DNA of 64,000 nucleotides from Wagnerdoeblera intermedia (GCF_042647465.1 NZ_JBHRVN010000004.1), one strand, 5' to 3'; positions 41,240 through 51,011 are shown, counted from the first letter of the stretch. Numbers and translations are program-made. Notes: generated from the sequence alone by a model not told the origin.

Positions 41240-44200
41240 ATGACCAGGTATGATGAGGCATGGGTTGCCGCCGAGGAAGCCAAGCGCCGCTTTATGAGTG
41301 AGCACAGCCTCTACCGTGAGGATGATGAGCATTCCTCCTGCGGTGTGGGCCTTGTGGTCGCCATCGATGGCAAACCCTCGCGCAAAGTGGTGCAGTCGGG
41401 CATCGATGCGCTGAAGGCCATCTGGCACCGTGGCGCGGTGGATGCGGATGGCAAAACCGGCGACGGCGCGGGCATCCACGTGCAGATCCCGGTTCCCTTC
41501 TTCAACGATGTGATCCGCCGCACCGGCCATGAGCCCGATGCCTCCAAGCTGATCGCCGTGGGCCAGGTCTTCCTGCCGCGCACCGATTTCGGCGCCCAGG
41601 AGCGCTGCCGGACCATCGTGGAAACCGAAGTTCTGCGGATGGGCCATTATATCTACGGCTGGCGTCACGTGCCGGTGGATGTCTCGGTTCTGGGCGAAAA
41701 GGCCAATGCGACCCGCCCGGAGATCGAGCAGATCCTGATCCGCTGCGAAAAAGACATCGACCAGGAGCAGTTTGAGCGCGAGCTTTACATTATCCGCCGC
41801 CGGATTGAGAAAGCCGTGACCGCTGCCGGGATCTATGGCTGCTACCTCTGCTCTCTGTCGTGCCGCTCGATCATCTACAAAGGCATGATGCTGGCAGAGC
41901 AGGTCGCGGTCTTCTACCCCGACCTCGAAGACCCGCGCTTTGAATCGGCCTTCGCGATCTATCACCAGCGCTATTCCACCAACACCTTCCCGCAGTGGTG
42001 GCTGGCGCAGCCCTTCCGCATGCTGGCCCATAACGGCGAGATCAACACGCTGAAGGGCAACGTCAACTGGATGAAGAGCCATGAGATCCGCATGGCCTCC
42101 TCGGCCTTCGGTGACATGGCGGAAGACATCAAGCCGATCATTCCGGGCGGCACCTCGGACTCGGGTGCGCTCGATGCGGTCTTTGAAGCCATGGTGCGCT
42201 CGGGCCGCTCGGCGCCGATGGCAAAAACCATGCTGGTGCCGGAAGCCTGGTCGAAACAGACCGACAATATGCCCAAGGCCTGGGCGGATATGTATTCCTA
42301 TTGCAACTCGGTCATTGAGCCCTGGGATGGCCCGGCCGCTCTGGCGATGACCGATGGCCGCTGGGTCTGCGGCGGTCTGGACCGCAACGGCCTGCGCCCG
42401 ATGCGCTATGTGGTGACCGGGGACAACCTGCTGATCGCGGGCTCAGAAGCGGGCATGGTGCCGGTGGATGAATTCACGGTCGTCGAGAAAGGTGCGCTTG
42501 GCCCGGGGCAGATGATTGCCGTCGATATGGCTGAGGGCAAACTTTACCACGACACCGAGATGAAGAACAAACTCGCCGCAGCCCAGCCCTATGGCGAATG
42601 GGTCGGCAAGATTGTCGAACTCTCGCCCGGTCTTGATGCGCTGCCAGAGCCGGTCCGCTTTGAAGGCGAAGAACTGAAAAAGCGCCAGATCGCAGCCGGT
42701 TACACCATCGAAGAGCTGGAGCAGGTTCTGGCACCGATGGCCGAAGACGGCAAAGAGATGATTGCCTCGATGGGCGATGACACGCCGCCTGCGGTTCTCT
42801 CAAAAGTCTATCGTCCGCTCTCGCATTACTTCCGCCAGAACTTTTCTCAGGTCACCAACCCGCCGATCGACTCTCTGCGGGAAGGCCGGGTGATGTCGCT
42901 GAAGACGCGCTTTGGCAACCTGAAGAACGTGCTCGATGAAAGCTCGGCGCAGACCGAGATCCTGGTGCTCGAAAGCCCCTTCCTGGCGAATGCGGAATTC
43001 GACGCCATGGTGAAGCAGTTCGGTGAGCAGGTGGCTTACATCGACTGCACCTTCCCGGCTGATGCCGATCAGGACGGCCTGCGCCTGGCACTTGAGCGCA
43101 TCCGTCATGAGGCCGAAGACGCCGTGCATTCCGGTGCCGGTCAGCTGGTGCTGAGCGATGAGCATCAGAATGAGGATCGTGCGGGCATCCCGATGATCCT
43201 CGCCACCTCGGCCGTGCATTCGTGGCTGACCCGCAAGGGCCTGCGGACCTTCTGCTCGATCAACGTGCGGTCTGCGGAATGCATCGATCCGCATTACTTC
43301 GCGGTGCTGATCGGCTGTGGTGCGACCACGGTGAACCCCTATCTGGCGCAGGACAGCATCGGCGACCGCATTGCGCGCGGCCTGATGGAAGGCACGCTCG
43401 TTGAGGCGATGCGCAACTATCGCGCGGCGATTGACGCGGGCCTTCTGAAAATCATGGCCAAGATGGGGATCTCGGTGATCTCGTCTTATCGCGGTGGTCT
43501 GAACTTTGAGGCCGTGGGTCTGTCGCGCGCCATGGTGGCCGAATATTTCCCCGGCATGCACTCGCGCATCTCGGGCATCGGCCTGCACGGCATCCAGGAT
43601 AAGGCGGCGGAAATCCACGCCAAAGGCTGGAAAGCTGACAGCAATGTTCTGCCGATTGGTGGCTTCTACAAAGCCCGCCGCTCGGGCGAGAAACACGCCT
43701 GGGAAGCGCAGACCATGCATATGCTGCAGGCGGCCTGTGACCGCGCGAGCTATGATCTGTGGAAGCAGTATTCGGCCCGCATGCGCTCGAACCCGCCGAT
43801 CCACCTGCGCGATCTTCTCGACATCAAGCCGCTGGGCAAGCCGGTTCCGATTGAAGAGGTTGAATCGATCACCTCGATCCGCAAGCGCTTTGTGACGCCG
43901 GGCATGTCGCTGGGGGCGCTGTCGCCCGAAGCGCATATGACGCTGAACATCGCGATGAACCGCATCGGCGCGAAATCGGACAGTGGTGAGGGCGGTGAAG
44001 ATCCGGCGCACCAGCATCCTTTCCCGAATGGCGACAACCCCTGCGCCAAGATCAAGCAGGTGGCTTCAGGTCGTTTTGGTGTGACGGCGGAATATCTCAA
44101 CGCCTGCGAAGAGCTTGAGATCAAAGTCGCCCAGGGCGCGAAACCGGGTGAAGGCGGCCAGCTTCCGGGCATGAAAGTGACCGAGCTGATTGCGCGTCTG

Positions 44201-45778
44201 CGTCACTCGACCAAGGGCGTGACGCTGATCTCGCCGCCGCCGCACCACGACATCTACTCGATCGAAGATCTGGCCCAGCTGATCTACGATCTGAAGCAGA
44301 TCAACCCGCGCTGCAAAGTGACGGTGAAGCTGGTGTCCTCCTCGGGCGTCGGCACGATTGCGGCCGGTGTGGCCAAGGCGAAGGCTGACGTCATCCTGGT
44401 GTCGGGTCACAACGGTGGCACCGGCGCATCCCCGGGCACCTCGATCAAATACGCGGGCCTTCCGTGGGAGATGGGTCTGACCGAGGCGCATCAGGTTCTG
44501 ACCATGAACAACCTGCGGGAGCGTGTGACGCTGCGCACGGATGGGGGGCTGCGAACCGGTCGTGACATCATCATCGCGGCGATGATGGGTGCGGAAGAGT
44601 TCGGCATCGGCACCGCTGCGCTGATCGCCATGGGCTGCATCATGGTGCGTCAGTGCCAGTCGAACACCTGCCCGGTGGGCGTCTGCACGCAGAACCCGGA
44701 GCTGCGCAACAAGTTCACCGGCAATGCCGATAAGGTGGTGAACCTGATCACCTTCTATGCGCAGGAAGTGCGTGAACTGCTGGCCTCGCTGGGCGCACGC
44801 TCGCTGGATGAGGTGATCGGCCGTGCCGACTGCCTGATGCAGGTGAGCCGTGGGGCTGCGAACCTCGATGACCTGGACCTGAACCCGCTGCTGATCTCGG
44901 TCGATGGTTCGCGTCAGGTGGTCTATGACCGCTCGAAACCGCGCAATGCGGTGCCGGATACGCTGGATGCGGAAATCATCCGCGATGGCGCGCGTTTCTT
45001 CGAAGACGGCGAGAAGATGCAGCTGTCCTATGCGGTGCAGAACACTCTGCGCACCATCGGCACCCGCGCCTCAAGCCATATCGTGCGCAAGTTCGGCATG
45101 CGCAACTCGCTGCAACCCGATCACCTGACGGTGAAACTCGCAGGTTCCGCCGGTCAGTCGCTGGGTGCCTTTGCGGTGCGCGGTCTGAAGATCGAAGTGC
45201 AGGGCGATGCCAATGATTACGTCGGCAAGGGTCTTTCGGGCGGCATCATCACCGTGCGTCCGCCGATGGGCTCGCCGCTCGATGCCTCAAAGAACACCAT
45301 CATCGGCAATACCGTGCTTTACGGCGCAACCGATGGCTTCCTCTTTGCCTCGGGCCGCGCGGGGGAGCGTTTTGCCGTGCGCAACTCGGGGGCAAGCGTG
45401 GTGATTGAGGGCTGCGGCTCCAACGGCTGTGAATATATGACCGGCGGTGTGGCCGTGATCCTCGGCTCGATCGGGGCGAACTTCGGGGCAGGGATGACGG
45501 GTGGTATGGCCTATCTCTATGACCCGGAAGGCACGGCGGAAGATCACGTCAATGGAGAGACGCTGCTGACCTGTGGCCTTGGTCACAGCCACTGGGAAGC
45601 GCAGCTGAAGGGGCTGATTGAGCGTCACTTCGCCGAAACCGGCAGCCGCAAGGCCGGTGAGATCCTGCAGAACTGGGCGTCGGAGCGCGGGAATTTCCTG
45701 CAGGTCTGCCCGAAAGAGATGCTGGTCCATCTGCCCTATCCGCTCTCGGATGAACGCGAAGCGATCCCGGCAGAGTAA
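41240..45778 (+). CDS. gltB: Glutamate synthase [NADPH], large (alpha) subunit
   Basis: Catalytic subunit making two glutamates from glutamine, 2-oxoglutarate and reducing power. The 1512-residue order is class II amidotransferase, central domain, FMN-binding synthase domain, and GXGXG repeat domain. The nucleophile is Cys34 (SSCGVGLVVA) after a 33-residue propeptide that must be removed, as in Azospirillum. The [3Fe-4S] cluster is held by CIMVRQCQSNTC. FMN/oxoglutarate loops (SGEGGEDP, GAKPGEGGQLPG, LVSGHNGGTGASP) and the GXGXG segment near FLFASGRAGE are intact. Ends at a strong terminator. Confidence 0.97.
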   Translation: MTRYDEAWVAAEEAKRRFMSEHSLYREDDEHSSCGVGLVVAIDGKPSRKVVQSGIDALKAIWHRGAVDADGKTGDGAGIHVQIPVPFFNDVIRRTGHEPDASKLIAVGQVFLPRTDFGAQERCRTIVETEVLRMGHYIYGWRHVPVDVSVLGEKANATRPEIEQILIRCEKDIDQEQFERELYIIRRRIEKAVTAAGIYGCYLCSLSCRSIIYKGMMLAEQVAVFYPDLEDPRFESAFAIYHQRYSTNTFPQWWLAQPFRMLAHNGEINTLKGNVNWMKSHEIRMASSAFGDMAEDIKPIIPGGTSDSGALDAVFEAMVRSGRSAPMAKTMLVPEAWSKQTDNMPKAWADMYSYCNSVIEPWDGPAALAMTDGRWVCGGLDRNGLRPMRYVVTGDNLLIAGSEAGMVPVDEFTVVEKGALGPGQMIAVDMAEGKLYHDTEMKNKLAAAQPYGEWVGKIVELSPGLDALPEPVRFEGEELKKRQIAAGYTIEELEQVLAPMAEDGKEMIASMGDDTPPAVLSKVYRPLSHYFRQNFSQVTNPPIDSLREGRVMSLKTRFGNLKNVLDESSAQTEILVLESPFLANAEFDAMVKQFGEQVAYIDCTFPADADQDGLRLALERIRHEAEDAVHSGAGQLVLSDEHQNEDRAGIPMILATSAVHSWLTRKGLRTFCSINVRSAECIDPHYFAVLIGCGATTVNPYLAQDSIGDRIARGLMEGTLVEAMRNYRAAIDAGLLKIMAKMGISVISSYRGGLNFEAVGLSRAMVAEYFPGMHSRISGIGLHGIQDKAAEIHAKGWKADSNVLPIGGFYKARRSGEKHAWEAQTMHMLQAACDRASYDLWKQYSARMRSNPPIHLRDLLDIKPLGKPVPIEEVESITSIRKRFVTPGMSLGALSPEAHMTLNIAMNRIGAKSDSGEGGEDPAHQHPFPNGDNPCAKIKQVASGRFGVTAEYLNACEELEIKVAQGAKPGEGGQLPGMKVTELIARLRHSTKGVTLISPPPHHDIYSIEDLAQLIYDLKQINPRCKVTVKLVSSSGVGTIAAGVAKAKADVILVSGHNGGTGASPGTSIKYAGLPWEMGLTEAHQVLTMNNLRERVTLRTDGGLRTGRDIIIAAMMGAEEFGIGTAALIAMGCIMVRQCQSNTCPVGVCTQNPELRNKFTGNADKVVNLITFYAQEVRELLASLGARSLDEVIGRADCLMQVSRGAANLDDLDLNPLLISVDGSRQVVYDRSKPRNAVPDTLDAEIIRDGARFFEDGEKMQLSYAVQNTLRTIGTRASSHIVRKFGMRNSLQPDHLTVKLAGSAGQSLGAFAVRGLKIEVQGDANDYVGKGLSGGIITVRPPMGSPLDASKNTIIGNTVLYGATDGFLFASGRAGERFAVRNSGASVVIEGCGSNGCEYMTGGVAVILGSIGANFGAGMTGGMAYLYDPEGTAEDHVNGETLLTCGLGHSHWEAQLKGLIERHFAETGSRKAGEILQNWASERGNFLQVCPKEMLVHLPYPLSDEREAIPAE

Positions 45779-45780
45779 AA

Positions 45781-45814
45781 GAAAGGGGCGCCGGAGAGAT
45801 CCGGTGCCCCTTTC
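45781..45814 (+). terminator. Rho-independent terminator of gltB
   Basis: A 15-bp stem with one G:T pair (GAAAGGGGCGCCGGA / TCCGGTGCCCCTTTC), closed by a GAGA tetraloop (GNRA type), directly after the gltB stop. It is very stable, although it is followed by only a short pyrimidine run. Confidence 0.8.
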
Positions 45815-45835
45815 CCTGTGTCAGATCCGGCCCGA

Positions 45836-46006
45836 TCAGCCGCCGACGGCCGCGGTCGCAACGGTTGCAGCGCCTGCGGCCACTGCACCGATGATCGCGA
45901 TGGTGCCGGCCGTTTTAGCACCGGTGTTGACGGTGTCAGCGGTCTTATCGACAGCGCTGCAGGCGGTGAGTGCGGCACAGGCAGCGAGAACGGTCAGAAT
46001 GCGCAT
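45836..46006 (-). CDS. Small entericidin-like lipoprotein
   Basis: A 56-residue lipoprotein. The signal peptide and lipobox end LTACSAVDK, with the lipidated Cys at residue 16; the remainder is short, Ala/Gly/Thr-rich and hydrophobic (TAGTIAIIGAVAAGAATVATAAVGG). Entericidin A/B-type peptides share this plan and act as stress-related envelope peptides. The start is placed at ATG 46006. The open frame continues upstream without coding character, so the gene proper is short. It is divergent from nothing close; recO is upstream on the same strand. Confidence 0.7.
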   Translation of the reverse strand: MRILTVLAACAALTACSAVDKTADTVNTGAKTAGTIAIIGAVAAGAATVATAAVGG

Positions 46007-46151
46007 GGCGGAGTAAGTCCTTAGAGAATAGAGAAACTCCCCCCTGAAGAATGCAGCGGGGCAAGTCAACAATCTGTGAGGGTTTTTCTGCCGTTTTCCT
46101 TGCTTTTTAAGGCCGAAAGCCTGCCGCAGGGGCGTCCTGGCGCCGGGTGGC

Positions 46152-46892
46152 TCAGGTCTGTCGGCTGCAGATCTCCGGCAGGCGCTGCCTTGCAGCGGGG
46201 ATCTCGCGGTGATGCGCGGCATCCGGGGCAAGCGCGCGGGCGAGGAAATGGCCGGTCAGGCGCAGCCCCTCCTGCATCTCCTGGGGGCTCGCGGCCATGC
46301 CGGTGCTGCGGGTCAGGCAGGCGGGCAGGGGCAGCAGTTTTGCGGCCCAGCCCTCAGCCCCTTCCCAGGTCACGGCGCGACCGGATTTCGGGCTGACGAA
46401 GGCCAGACCCTGGCTTGCCCCGGTCACCGCACAGCGGCTGAGGTCAAGGCCAAAACCCAGTTCCTCCAGCAGTCCCAGCTCCCATTTCAGATAGAGCAGC
46501 GGCCAGTCTTTCACCCCGACCAGCGCCTCCAGCAGCGCATCGCTGGCCTCAAAAAGCGCGGGGTGCGGTTCGCGCTCCGGCAGGCAGGCCATCAACAGTG
46601 CGCAGACCGAGCTCAGCGCCGCCAGCGCCTGACGGTCGGCCATGATCAGGCCGGCGCGGGCGCGGACGGGATCAGCGGTGAAGGTGCCAAGCTGGGTCTC
46701 AAGCCGCGCCTTCCAGGTCAGTCGCAGCCGGTTGCCCGGTTGCAGCACCGGTGTCAGCCGCCTGCCGCTGCCCCCGCGGATCAACCCCGAGAGCCGCCCC
46801 AGATCCGGCGTCAGCACCGTCAGGATCGCGGATCCCTCGCCGTGGGGGCGGGTTGCAAGGACAATCCCTTCGCCCTGCCAGTCGAGACTCAC
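46152..46892 (-). CDS. recO: DNA repair protein RecO
   Basis: Component of the RecFOR pathway. It anneals single strands and loads RecA on gapped DNA together with RecR. The 246-residue length and layout are typical: an N-terminal OB fold (WQGEGIVLATRPHGEGSAILTVLT), a helical middle domain, and the C-terminal CAVTG segment that in many relatives carries zinc-binding cysteines (largely absent here, as in Rhodobacteraceae). Its start overlaps the end of the MORN gene by 4 bp (ATGA), so it is translated after it. Linkage of recO with a MORN gene is not a pattern I know. Confidence 0.92.
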   Translation of the reverse strand: MSLDWQGEGIVLATRPHGEGSAILTVLTPDLGRLSGLIRGGSGRRLTPVLQPGNRLRLTWKARLETQLGTFTADPVRARAGLIMADRQALAALSSVCALLMACLPEREPHPALFEASDALLEALVGVKDWPLLYLKWELGLLEELGFGLDLSRCAVTGASQGLAFVSPKSGRAVTWEGAEGWAAKLLPLPACLTRSTGMAASPQEMQEGLRLTGHFLARALAPDAAHHREIPAARQRLPEICSRQT

Positions 46893-48457
46893 TCTGCGGC
46901 CGCATCCGCAGGTGCCGCAGGACTGGCCGCAAGAGAAGCCGCACCTGCAGCCGCGGCCGCTGCTGCCGCGAGGGCTGCGGCATCCGCCGCCTCTCCGCTC
47001 TCTCCGGTCGCATGGGCGGGCGGAGCCTCTTCGGCGGGGGTAGAGGGGGCGGGCGCTGTGAGAAGCCCGTTGGTCCAGGTGCCGCTGACCTGATCTCCGG
47101 TGGGATAGGTGGCGGTGCCTTCGCCATGGGGGCGGCCCTCGCGGAAGCTGCCTTCATAGACCGCCCCATCGGCCCAGCGTGCCGTGCCGCGACCGGTGGC
47201 GGCTCCGGCGGTAAACTCACCCTCATAGCGGTAGCCGTCGCTCTGGCCCAGAACGCCGTGCCCCTCGCGCAGGTCTTCGCGGAACGGGCCGGTGTAATGA
47301 GAGCCGTCGGGATATTCGGCGGTGCCGGTGCCGTGGCGGCGTCCGTCGGCCCAGTCGCCCTCATAACGGTAGCCCGACGGCTCGGTCAGAATGCCTTTGC
47401 CGTGACGGCGTCCCTGCATGAAGCTGCCTTCATAGCGGCTGCCATCGGCCAGCAGCGAGACGCCCTCTCCGGTCATGGCCCCGGCCTGCCAGTCCCCCTC
47501 ATAGCTGGCGCCGTTCTTCCATTCCATCTTCCCCTGGCCCTGCGGCTGCCCATTGACCACATCGCCCTGATAATGGGTGCCATCGGGCCATGTGAGACGG
47601 CCCCTGCCGGTCATCGCGCCGCCCTGCCAGCTGCCCTCATAGACGAGGCCCCCGGCCAGTTCCGCGCGGCCCTCACCCTCGCGCAGATCGCCGGCGAAAG
47701 CGCCTTCATAGCGGGTGCCGTCCGGCCCCGTCAGCACGCCCTTTCCGGCGCGGCGACCCTTTTCAAACCGGCCCTCATAAAGGGTGCCATCGGCCAGCTT
47801 CAGGCGGCCCTCGCCGTCCATCTGACCGTCGCGCCAGCCGCCCTCATAGGTGAGACCGCCCGGCATGGTCAGACGGCCCTGACCCTCGCGGCGACCGTCT
47901 TTGACCTCACCTTCATAGGTGGAGCCATCGGGATAGGTGATCCGGCCCTGACCCTCGCGGCGCCCCTCGCGCCAGTCGCCCTCATAGCGGTAGCCCGAGG
48001 GCTCTTCCATGATGCCGCGCCCCTCTGCCAGACCCGCGACCATCGGGCCGGTATAGACAGCCCCGCCGGGATAGCGCGACACGCCCTCTCCGGTCATGCG
48101 GCCGTCTTTGAAGCTGCCCTCATAGCTGGCCCCGTCGGGAAAGGTGATACGGCCCTGACCTTCAGGCTTTCCGGCGACAAACTGTCCCTCATAGACCGCG
48201 CCACTGGCAAAGCGTGCCCGGCCTTCGCCGCGGATCTCCCCTTCAACCCAGGAACCGATATATTCATAGCCATCGGGCAGGCGGTAGGTTCCCTGACCAT
48301 GGGGGCGGCCGTTCACAAATTCACCGTCATAGACAGAGCCGTCAGAATAGCGCTTCAGCCCGCTTTCCTGCGCCGTGCCGATGGTCCCCGAGACCAGAAC
48401 GGCCAGCGACAGGGTGAGACTTGCGGCAAAGACTTTGCGCAGGCCGCGGATGGGCAT
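46889..48457 (-). CDS. Exported MORN-repeat protein
   Basis: A 522-residue protein with a signal peptide (residues about 8-29, ending GTIGTAQES). Eighteen full 23-residue MORN repeats plus a partial one follow, each of the form YEGxWxxGxxxGxGxxxxxDGxx (residues 43 to about 475). A short acidic linker and an Ala-rich C-terminal tail of about 30 residues complete the protein. MORN arrays form an elongated beta-sheet rod and mediate lipid or protein contacts; a bacterial outer-surface or periplasmic scaffold is likely. The repeats are diverged, so this is an old array. It is coupled to recO by a 4-bp overlap. Confidence 0.9.
   Translation of the reverse strand: MPIRGLRKVFAASLTLSLAVLVSGTIGTAQESGLKRYSDGSVYDGEFVNGRPHGQGTYRLPDGYEYIGSWVEGEIRGEGRARFASGAVYEGQFVAGKPEGQGRITFPDGASYEGSFKDGRMTGEGVSRYPGGAVYTGPMVAGLAEGRGIMEEPSGYRYEGDWREGRREGQGRITYPDGSTYEGEVKDGRREGQGRLTMPGGLTYEGGWRDGQMDGEGRLKLADGTLYEGRFEKGRRAGKGVLTGPDGTRYEGAFAGDLREGEGRAELAGGLVYEGSWQGGAMTGRGRLTWPDGTHYQGDVVNGQPQGQGKMEWKNGASYEGDWQAGAMTGEGVSLLADGSRYEGSFMQGRRHGKGILTEPSGYRYEGDWADGRRHGTGTAEYPDGSHYTGPFREDLREGHGVLGQSDGYRYEGEFTAGAATGRGTARWADGAVYEGSFREGRPHGEGTATYPTGDQVSGTWTNGLLTAPAPSTPAEEAPPAHATGESGEAADAAALAAAAAAAAGAASLAASPAAPADAAAE
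47090..48331 (-). repeat. 69-bp tandem coding repeat (18 MORN units)
   Basis: Eighteen in-frame units of exactly 69 bp encode the MORN repeats. Nearly every unit begins TAT-GAG-GGx (YEG) on the coding strand, seen on the plus strand as CCCTCATA at 69-bp steps. Period and phase are preserved throughout with no spacers, so it is a coding array and not a CRISPR. Confidence 0.92.
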
Positions 48458-48607
48458 GACGTCTCTCCTTCAGGGGAGCCAAAAGGCCGGAAGATCACCC
48501 GCCAGCGTAATGGCGCGGAGGGGGTGACGCAAGCGTCCCCCCTTTGGTGCTTCCCTCGCGCAGCAGGGGCGTCTAAAACCCTGAATGTTGAGATAAAGGA
48601 CCCCGCG

Positions 48608-50269
48608 ATGGCTGATACGTTTCGCCTGCTCATGGTTCAGGCCAACCCCAGGGTTGGTGATCTGGCCGCCAATGCCGCGAAGGCCCGTGAGGCCTGGGCT
48701 GCGGGGCGTGAGGGCGGGGCCGATCTGGTCATGCTGCCCGAGATGTTTCTGACCGGCTATCAGACCCAGGACCTGATCCGCCGCCCGGCCTTTCTGCGCG
48801 ATGTGGCCGCCACTTTGCAAAAGCTGGCTGCGGATTGCGCCGATGGTCCGGCGCTGGGGATCGGCGCTCCGGAGGCCGATGGTGAGGGCGGGATCTACAA
48901 CGCCTGGCATGTGCTTTCGGGCGGCCGTATTGAGACGGTGATCCGCAAGCATCACCTGCCCAATGACGAAGTCTTTGATGAGCGCCGCCTTTTCCGCTCA
49001 GGCATGGTCTCGGGTCCCTGGGTCTGCAAGGGCATCCGCCTGGGCACGCCGATCTGCGAAGACGCCTGGCACCCGGATGTGATCGAGACCCTGGCCGAGA
49101 CCGGCGCAGAGATCATTCTGGTCCCCAACGGCTCGCCCTATCAGCGCGGCAAGCTGGAGGTCCGGCAGATCGTCATGGTTTCGCGGGTGGTCGAATCCGG
49201 TCTGCCGCTGGTCTATCTGAATATGACCGGCGGGCAGGACGATCAGGTCTATGACGGCGGCTCTTTCGTGCTGAACCCCGGCGGGCGTCTGGCGGTGCAG
49301 ATGGCGGCCTTTGACGATGAGATGCGCTTCGTCGATTTTCGCCGCACCGATGACGGCTGGGAAGCGGTGCCCGGGCCCCTTGCGCCGCAGCCCGATGCCT
49401 GGGAGGCGGATTACCGCGCCATGGTCATTGGTCTGGGGGATTACTTCCGCAAGTCGGGCTTTTCGCGGGCGATCCTGGGGCTTTCGGGCGGCATCGATTC
49501 GGCGCTGGTCGCGGCGATTGCCGCGGATGCGCTGGGCCCTGAGAATGTGGATTGTGTGATGCTGCCCTCGGAATATACCTCGGCCCATTCGCTGGAGGAT
49601 GCCGAAGGCGTCGCCCGCGCGCTGGGCACGCGGCTTGATACCGTGGCAATCGACGGCCCGCGTGCGGCCATTGAAGCGGCGCTTGCGCCGCTCTTTGCCG
49701 GCACTAAGGCCGATCTGACCGAGGAAAACATCCAAAGCCGCATCCGGGGGCTGCTGCTCATGGGGCTGTCGAATAAATTCGGCGCCATGCTGCTGACCAC
49801 GGGGAATAAATCGGAAGTGGCGGTCGGCTATTGCACCATCTACGGCGATATGGCTGGGGGCTATAACCCCATTAAAGACCTTTATAAGACCCGCGTTTTT
49901 GAGACCTGCCGCTGGCGCAATGCCAACCACCGCCCCTGGATGAAGGCCCCGGCGGGTGAGGTGATCCCTGTGCGCGTCATCGACAAGCCGCCGTCAGCCG
50001 AACTGCGGGCCGACCAGAAGGATGAAGACAGCCTGCCGCCCTATCCGGTGCTGGACGCCATCCTTGAGGGGCTGGTGGACCGGGAGTTGTCGGTCGCCGA
50101 ACTGGTTGCCGCCGGATATGAGCGCGAGACCGTCAAACGCATTGAGCATCTGATCGCCATCAGCGAATGGAAGCGCTTTCAGTCAGCCCCCGGCACCCGG
50201 CTGACCGGACGGGCCTTCTGGCTTGACCGGCGCTATCCGATTGTGAACGGCTGGCGCGACAACCTCTGA
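48608..50269 (+). CDS. nadE: Glutamine-dependent NAD+ synthetase
   Basis: Last step of NAD synthesis: amidates deamido-NAD with ammonia taken from glutamine, using ATP. The 553-residue two-domain form is seen: an N-terminal nitrilase-like amidase (Glu45 in MLPEMFLTGYQ, Lys in RKHHLPNDEVFDE, Cys in GTPICEDAWHPD) and a C-terminal synthetase (LGLSGGIDSALVAA PP-loop, then TTGNKSEVAVGYCT). The ATG at 48608 is the family start; the frame stays open a long way upstream through the antisense of the MORN gene, which is a shadow. Followed by a hairpin. Confidence 0.95.
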   Translation: MADTFRLLMVQANPRVGDLAANAAKAREAWAAGREGGADLVMLPEMFLTGYQTQDLIRRPAFLRDVAATLQKLAADCADGPALGIGAPEADGEGGIYNAWHVLSGGRIETVIRKHHLPNDEVFDERRLFRSGMVSGPWVCKGIRLGTPICEDAWHPDVIETLAETGAEIILVPNGSPYQRGKLEVRQIVMVSRVVESGLPLVYLNMTGGQDDQVYDGGSFVLNPGGRLAVQMAAFDDEMRFVDFRRTDDGWEAVPGPLAPQPDAWEADYRAMVIGLGDYFRKSGFSRAILGLSGGIDSALVAAIAADALGPENVDCVMLPSEYTSAHSLEDAEGVARALGTRLDTVAIDGPRAAIEAALAPLFAGTKADLTEENIQSRIRGLLLMGLSNKFGAMLLTTGNKSEVAVGYCTIYGDMAGGYNPIKDLYKTRVFETCRWRNANHRPWMKAPAGEVIPVRVIDKPPSAELRADQKDEDSLPPYPVLDAILEGLVDRELSVAELVAAGYERETVKRIEHLIAISEWKRFQSAPGTRLTGRAFWLDRRYPIVNGWRDNL

Positions 50270-50288
50270 GGCAGCGGAAGAAAAATGA

Positions 50289-50319
50289 ACGGCCGGGGCG
50301 GGATCACCGCTCCGGCCGT
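50289..50319. terminator. Hairpin between nadE and the SH3-protein gene
   Basis: ACGGCCGGGGCGG / CCGCTCCGGCCGT, a 13-bp stem with one G:T mismatch and a 5-base loop, lies between convergent genes. On the minus strand it is followed by TCATTTTTC, so it is mainly the terminator of the SH3-protein gene; it may also serve nadE. Confidence 0.65.
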
Positions 50320-50337
50320 CTGGTTTCACGGGATGGC

Positions 50338-50853
50338 TTACCTTGAAAGAAGGCTGCCTGAAATCCAGCCCTCAAGGCCATCGCCTTCGACGCGGATCAG
50401 AAACCAGCCATTGCCGCCATCCTCGACCACCGTGACCTCATCGCCCTGCGACAGACGGCCCAGAACGGGGTTCCGGGTTGAAGGGCCGCCGCGCACATTG
50501 GCGCTGCGTGCGGTCACCTGGCGAAATCCGGAAGCGGCACCATCGCTCAGGCCGGCGCGGGCAGGGCGCGCGGTTTCCGCGGCCGCCAGCTGCACCATGG
50601 CTTCGCTGGGGGCCACATTGTCGAGGATGACCGGGCCTGCCGCGAAGCTGACGCCGGGCAGATCCACAGGCGAATCGGCGATCCGCTGAACGGCAGGCGG
50701 CAGCTCTGCCGGTGCTGATGCGACCGTGGCTTCAGCCGCGCGGCTGATGCCTGTTGCCGGGGCCACAGGCGCAGGCGGCTGGTCGCCCAGAAAGGCGGTT
50801 GCGGCGACAAATCCGCCACCGAGAAGTGTGAGAAGACTAACAAGACGTAACAT
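50338..50853 (-). CDS. SH3-domain exported protein
   Basis: A 171-residue protein with an N-terminal signal/anchor (MLRLVSLLTLLGGGFVAATAF) and a Pro/Ala-rich linker. A C-terminal bacterial SH3 (SH3b) domain spans about residues 110-171: VTARSANVRGGPSTRNPVLGRLSQGDEVTVVEDGGNGW, ending EGWISGSLLSR. SH3b modules bind peptidoglycan or protein ligands at the cell wall. The start is placed at ATG 50853, after AAAGGGTC, though the frame is open further upstream without coding character. It converges on nadE and is divergent from parC. Confidence 0.85.
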   Translation of the reverse strand: MLRLVSLLTLLGGGFVAATAFLGDQPPAPVAPATGISRAAEATVASAPAELPPAVQRIADSPVDLPGVSFAAGPVILDNVAPSEAMVQLAAAETARPARAGLSDGAASGFRQVTARSANVRGGPSTRNPVLGRLSQGDEVTVVEDGGNGWFLIRVEGDGLEGWISGSLLSR

Positions 50854-51011
50854 GGCAAGACCCTTTACGGGGAACAGGCAGATAACCGCCTGCTGAGGGC
50901 CAGGGTTCCGAAGCGGATCACTTTTCAACCGCGGGTTAACAGCGGTAGCCCGCCGGCTGCGGCGCAATTCCTTCTGGACCGAAGGCGGGGGGCAGATTAC
51001 ATCCCTTAGGT

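Noticed and set aside
47090..48331. Regular 69-bp repeats resembling a CRISPR-like or VNTR array
   Set aside because: The repeats are contiguous, in frame and encode MORN units without unique spacers.
46751..48607. Upstream extension of the nadE reading frame
   Set aside because: The extension runs through the antisense of the MORN gene and would add about 620 residues; NadE begins at the ATG at 48608 with the normal N-terminus.
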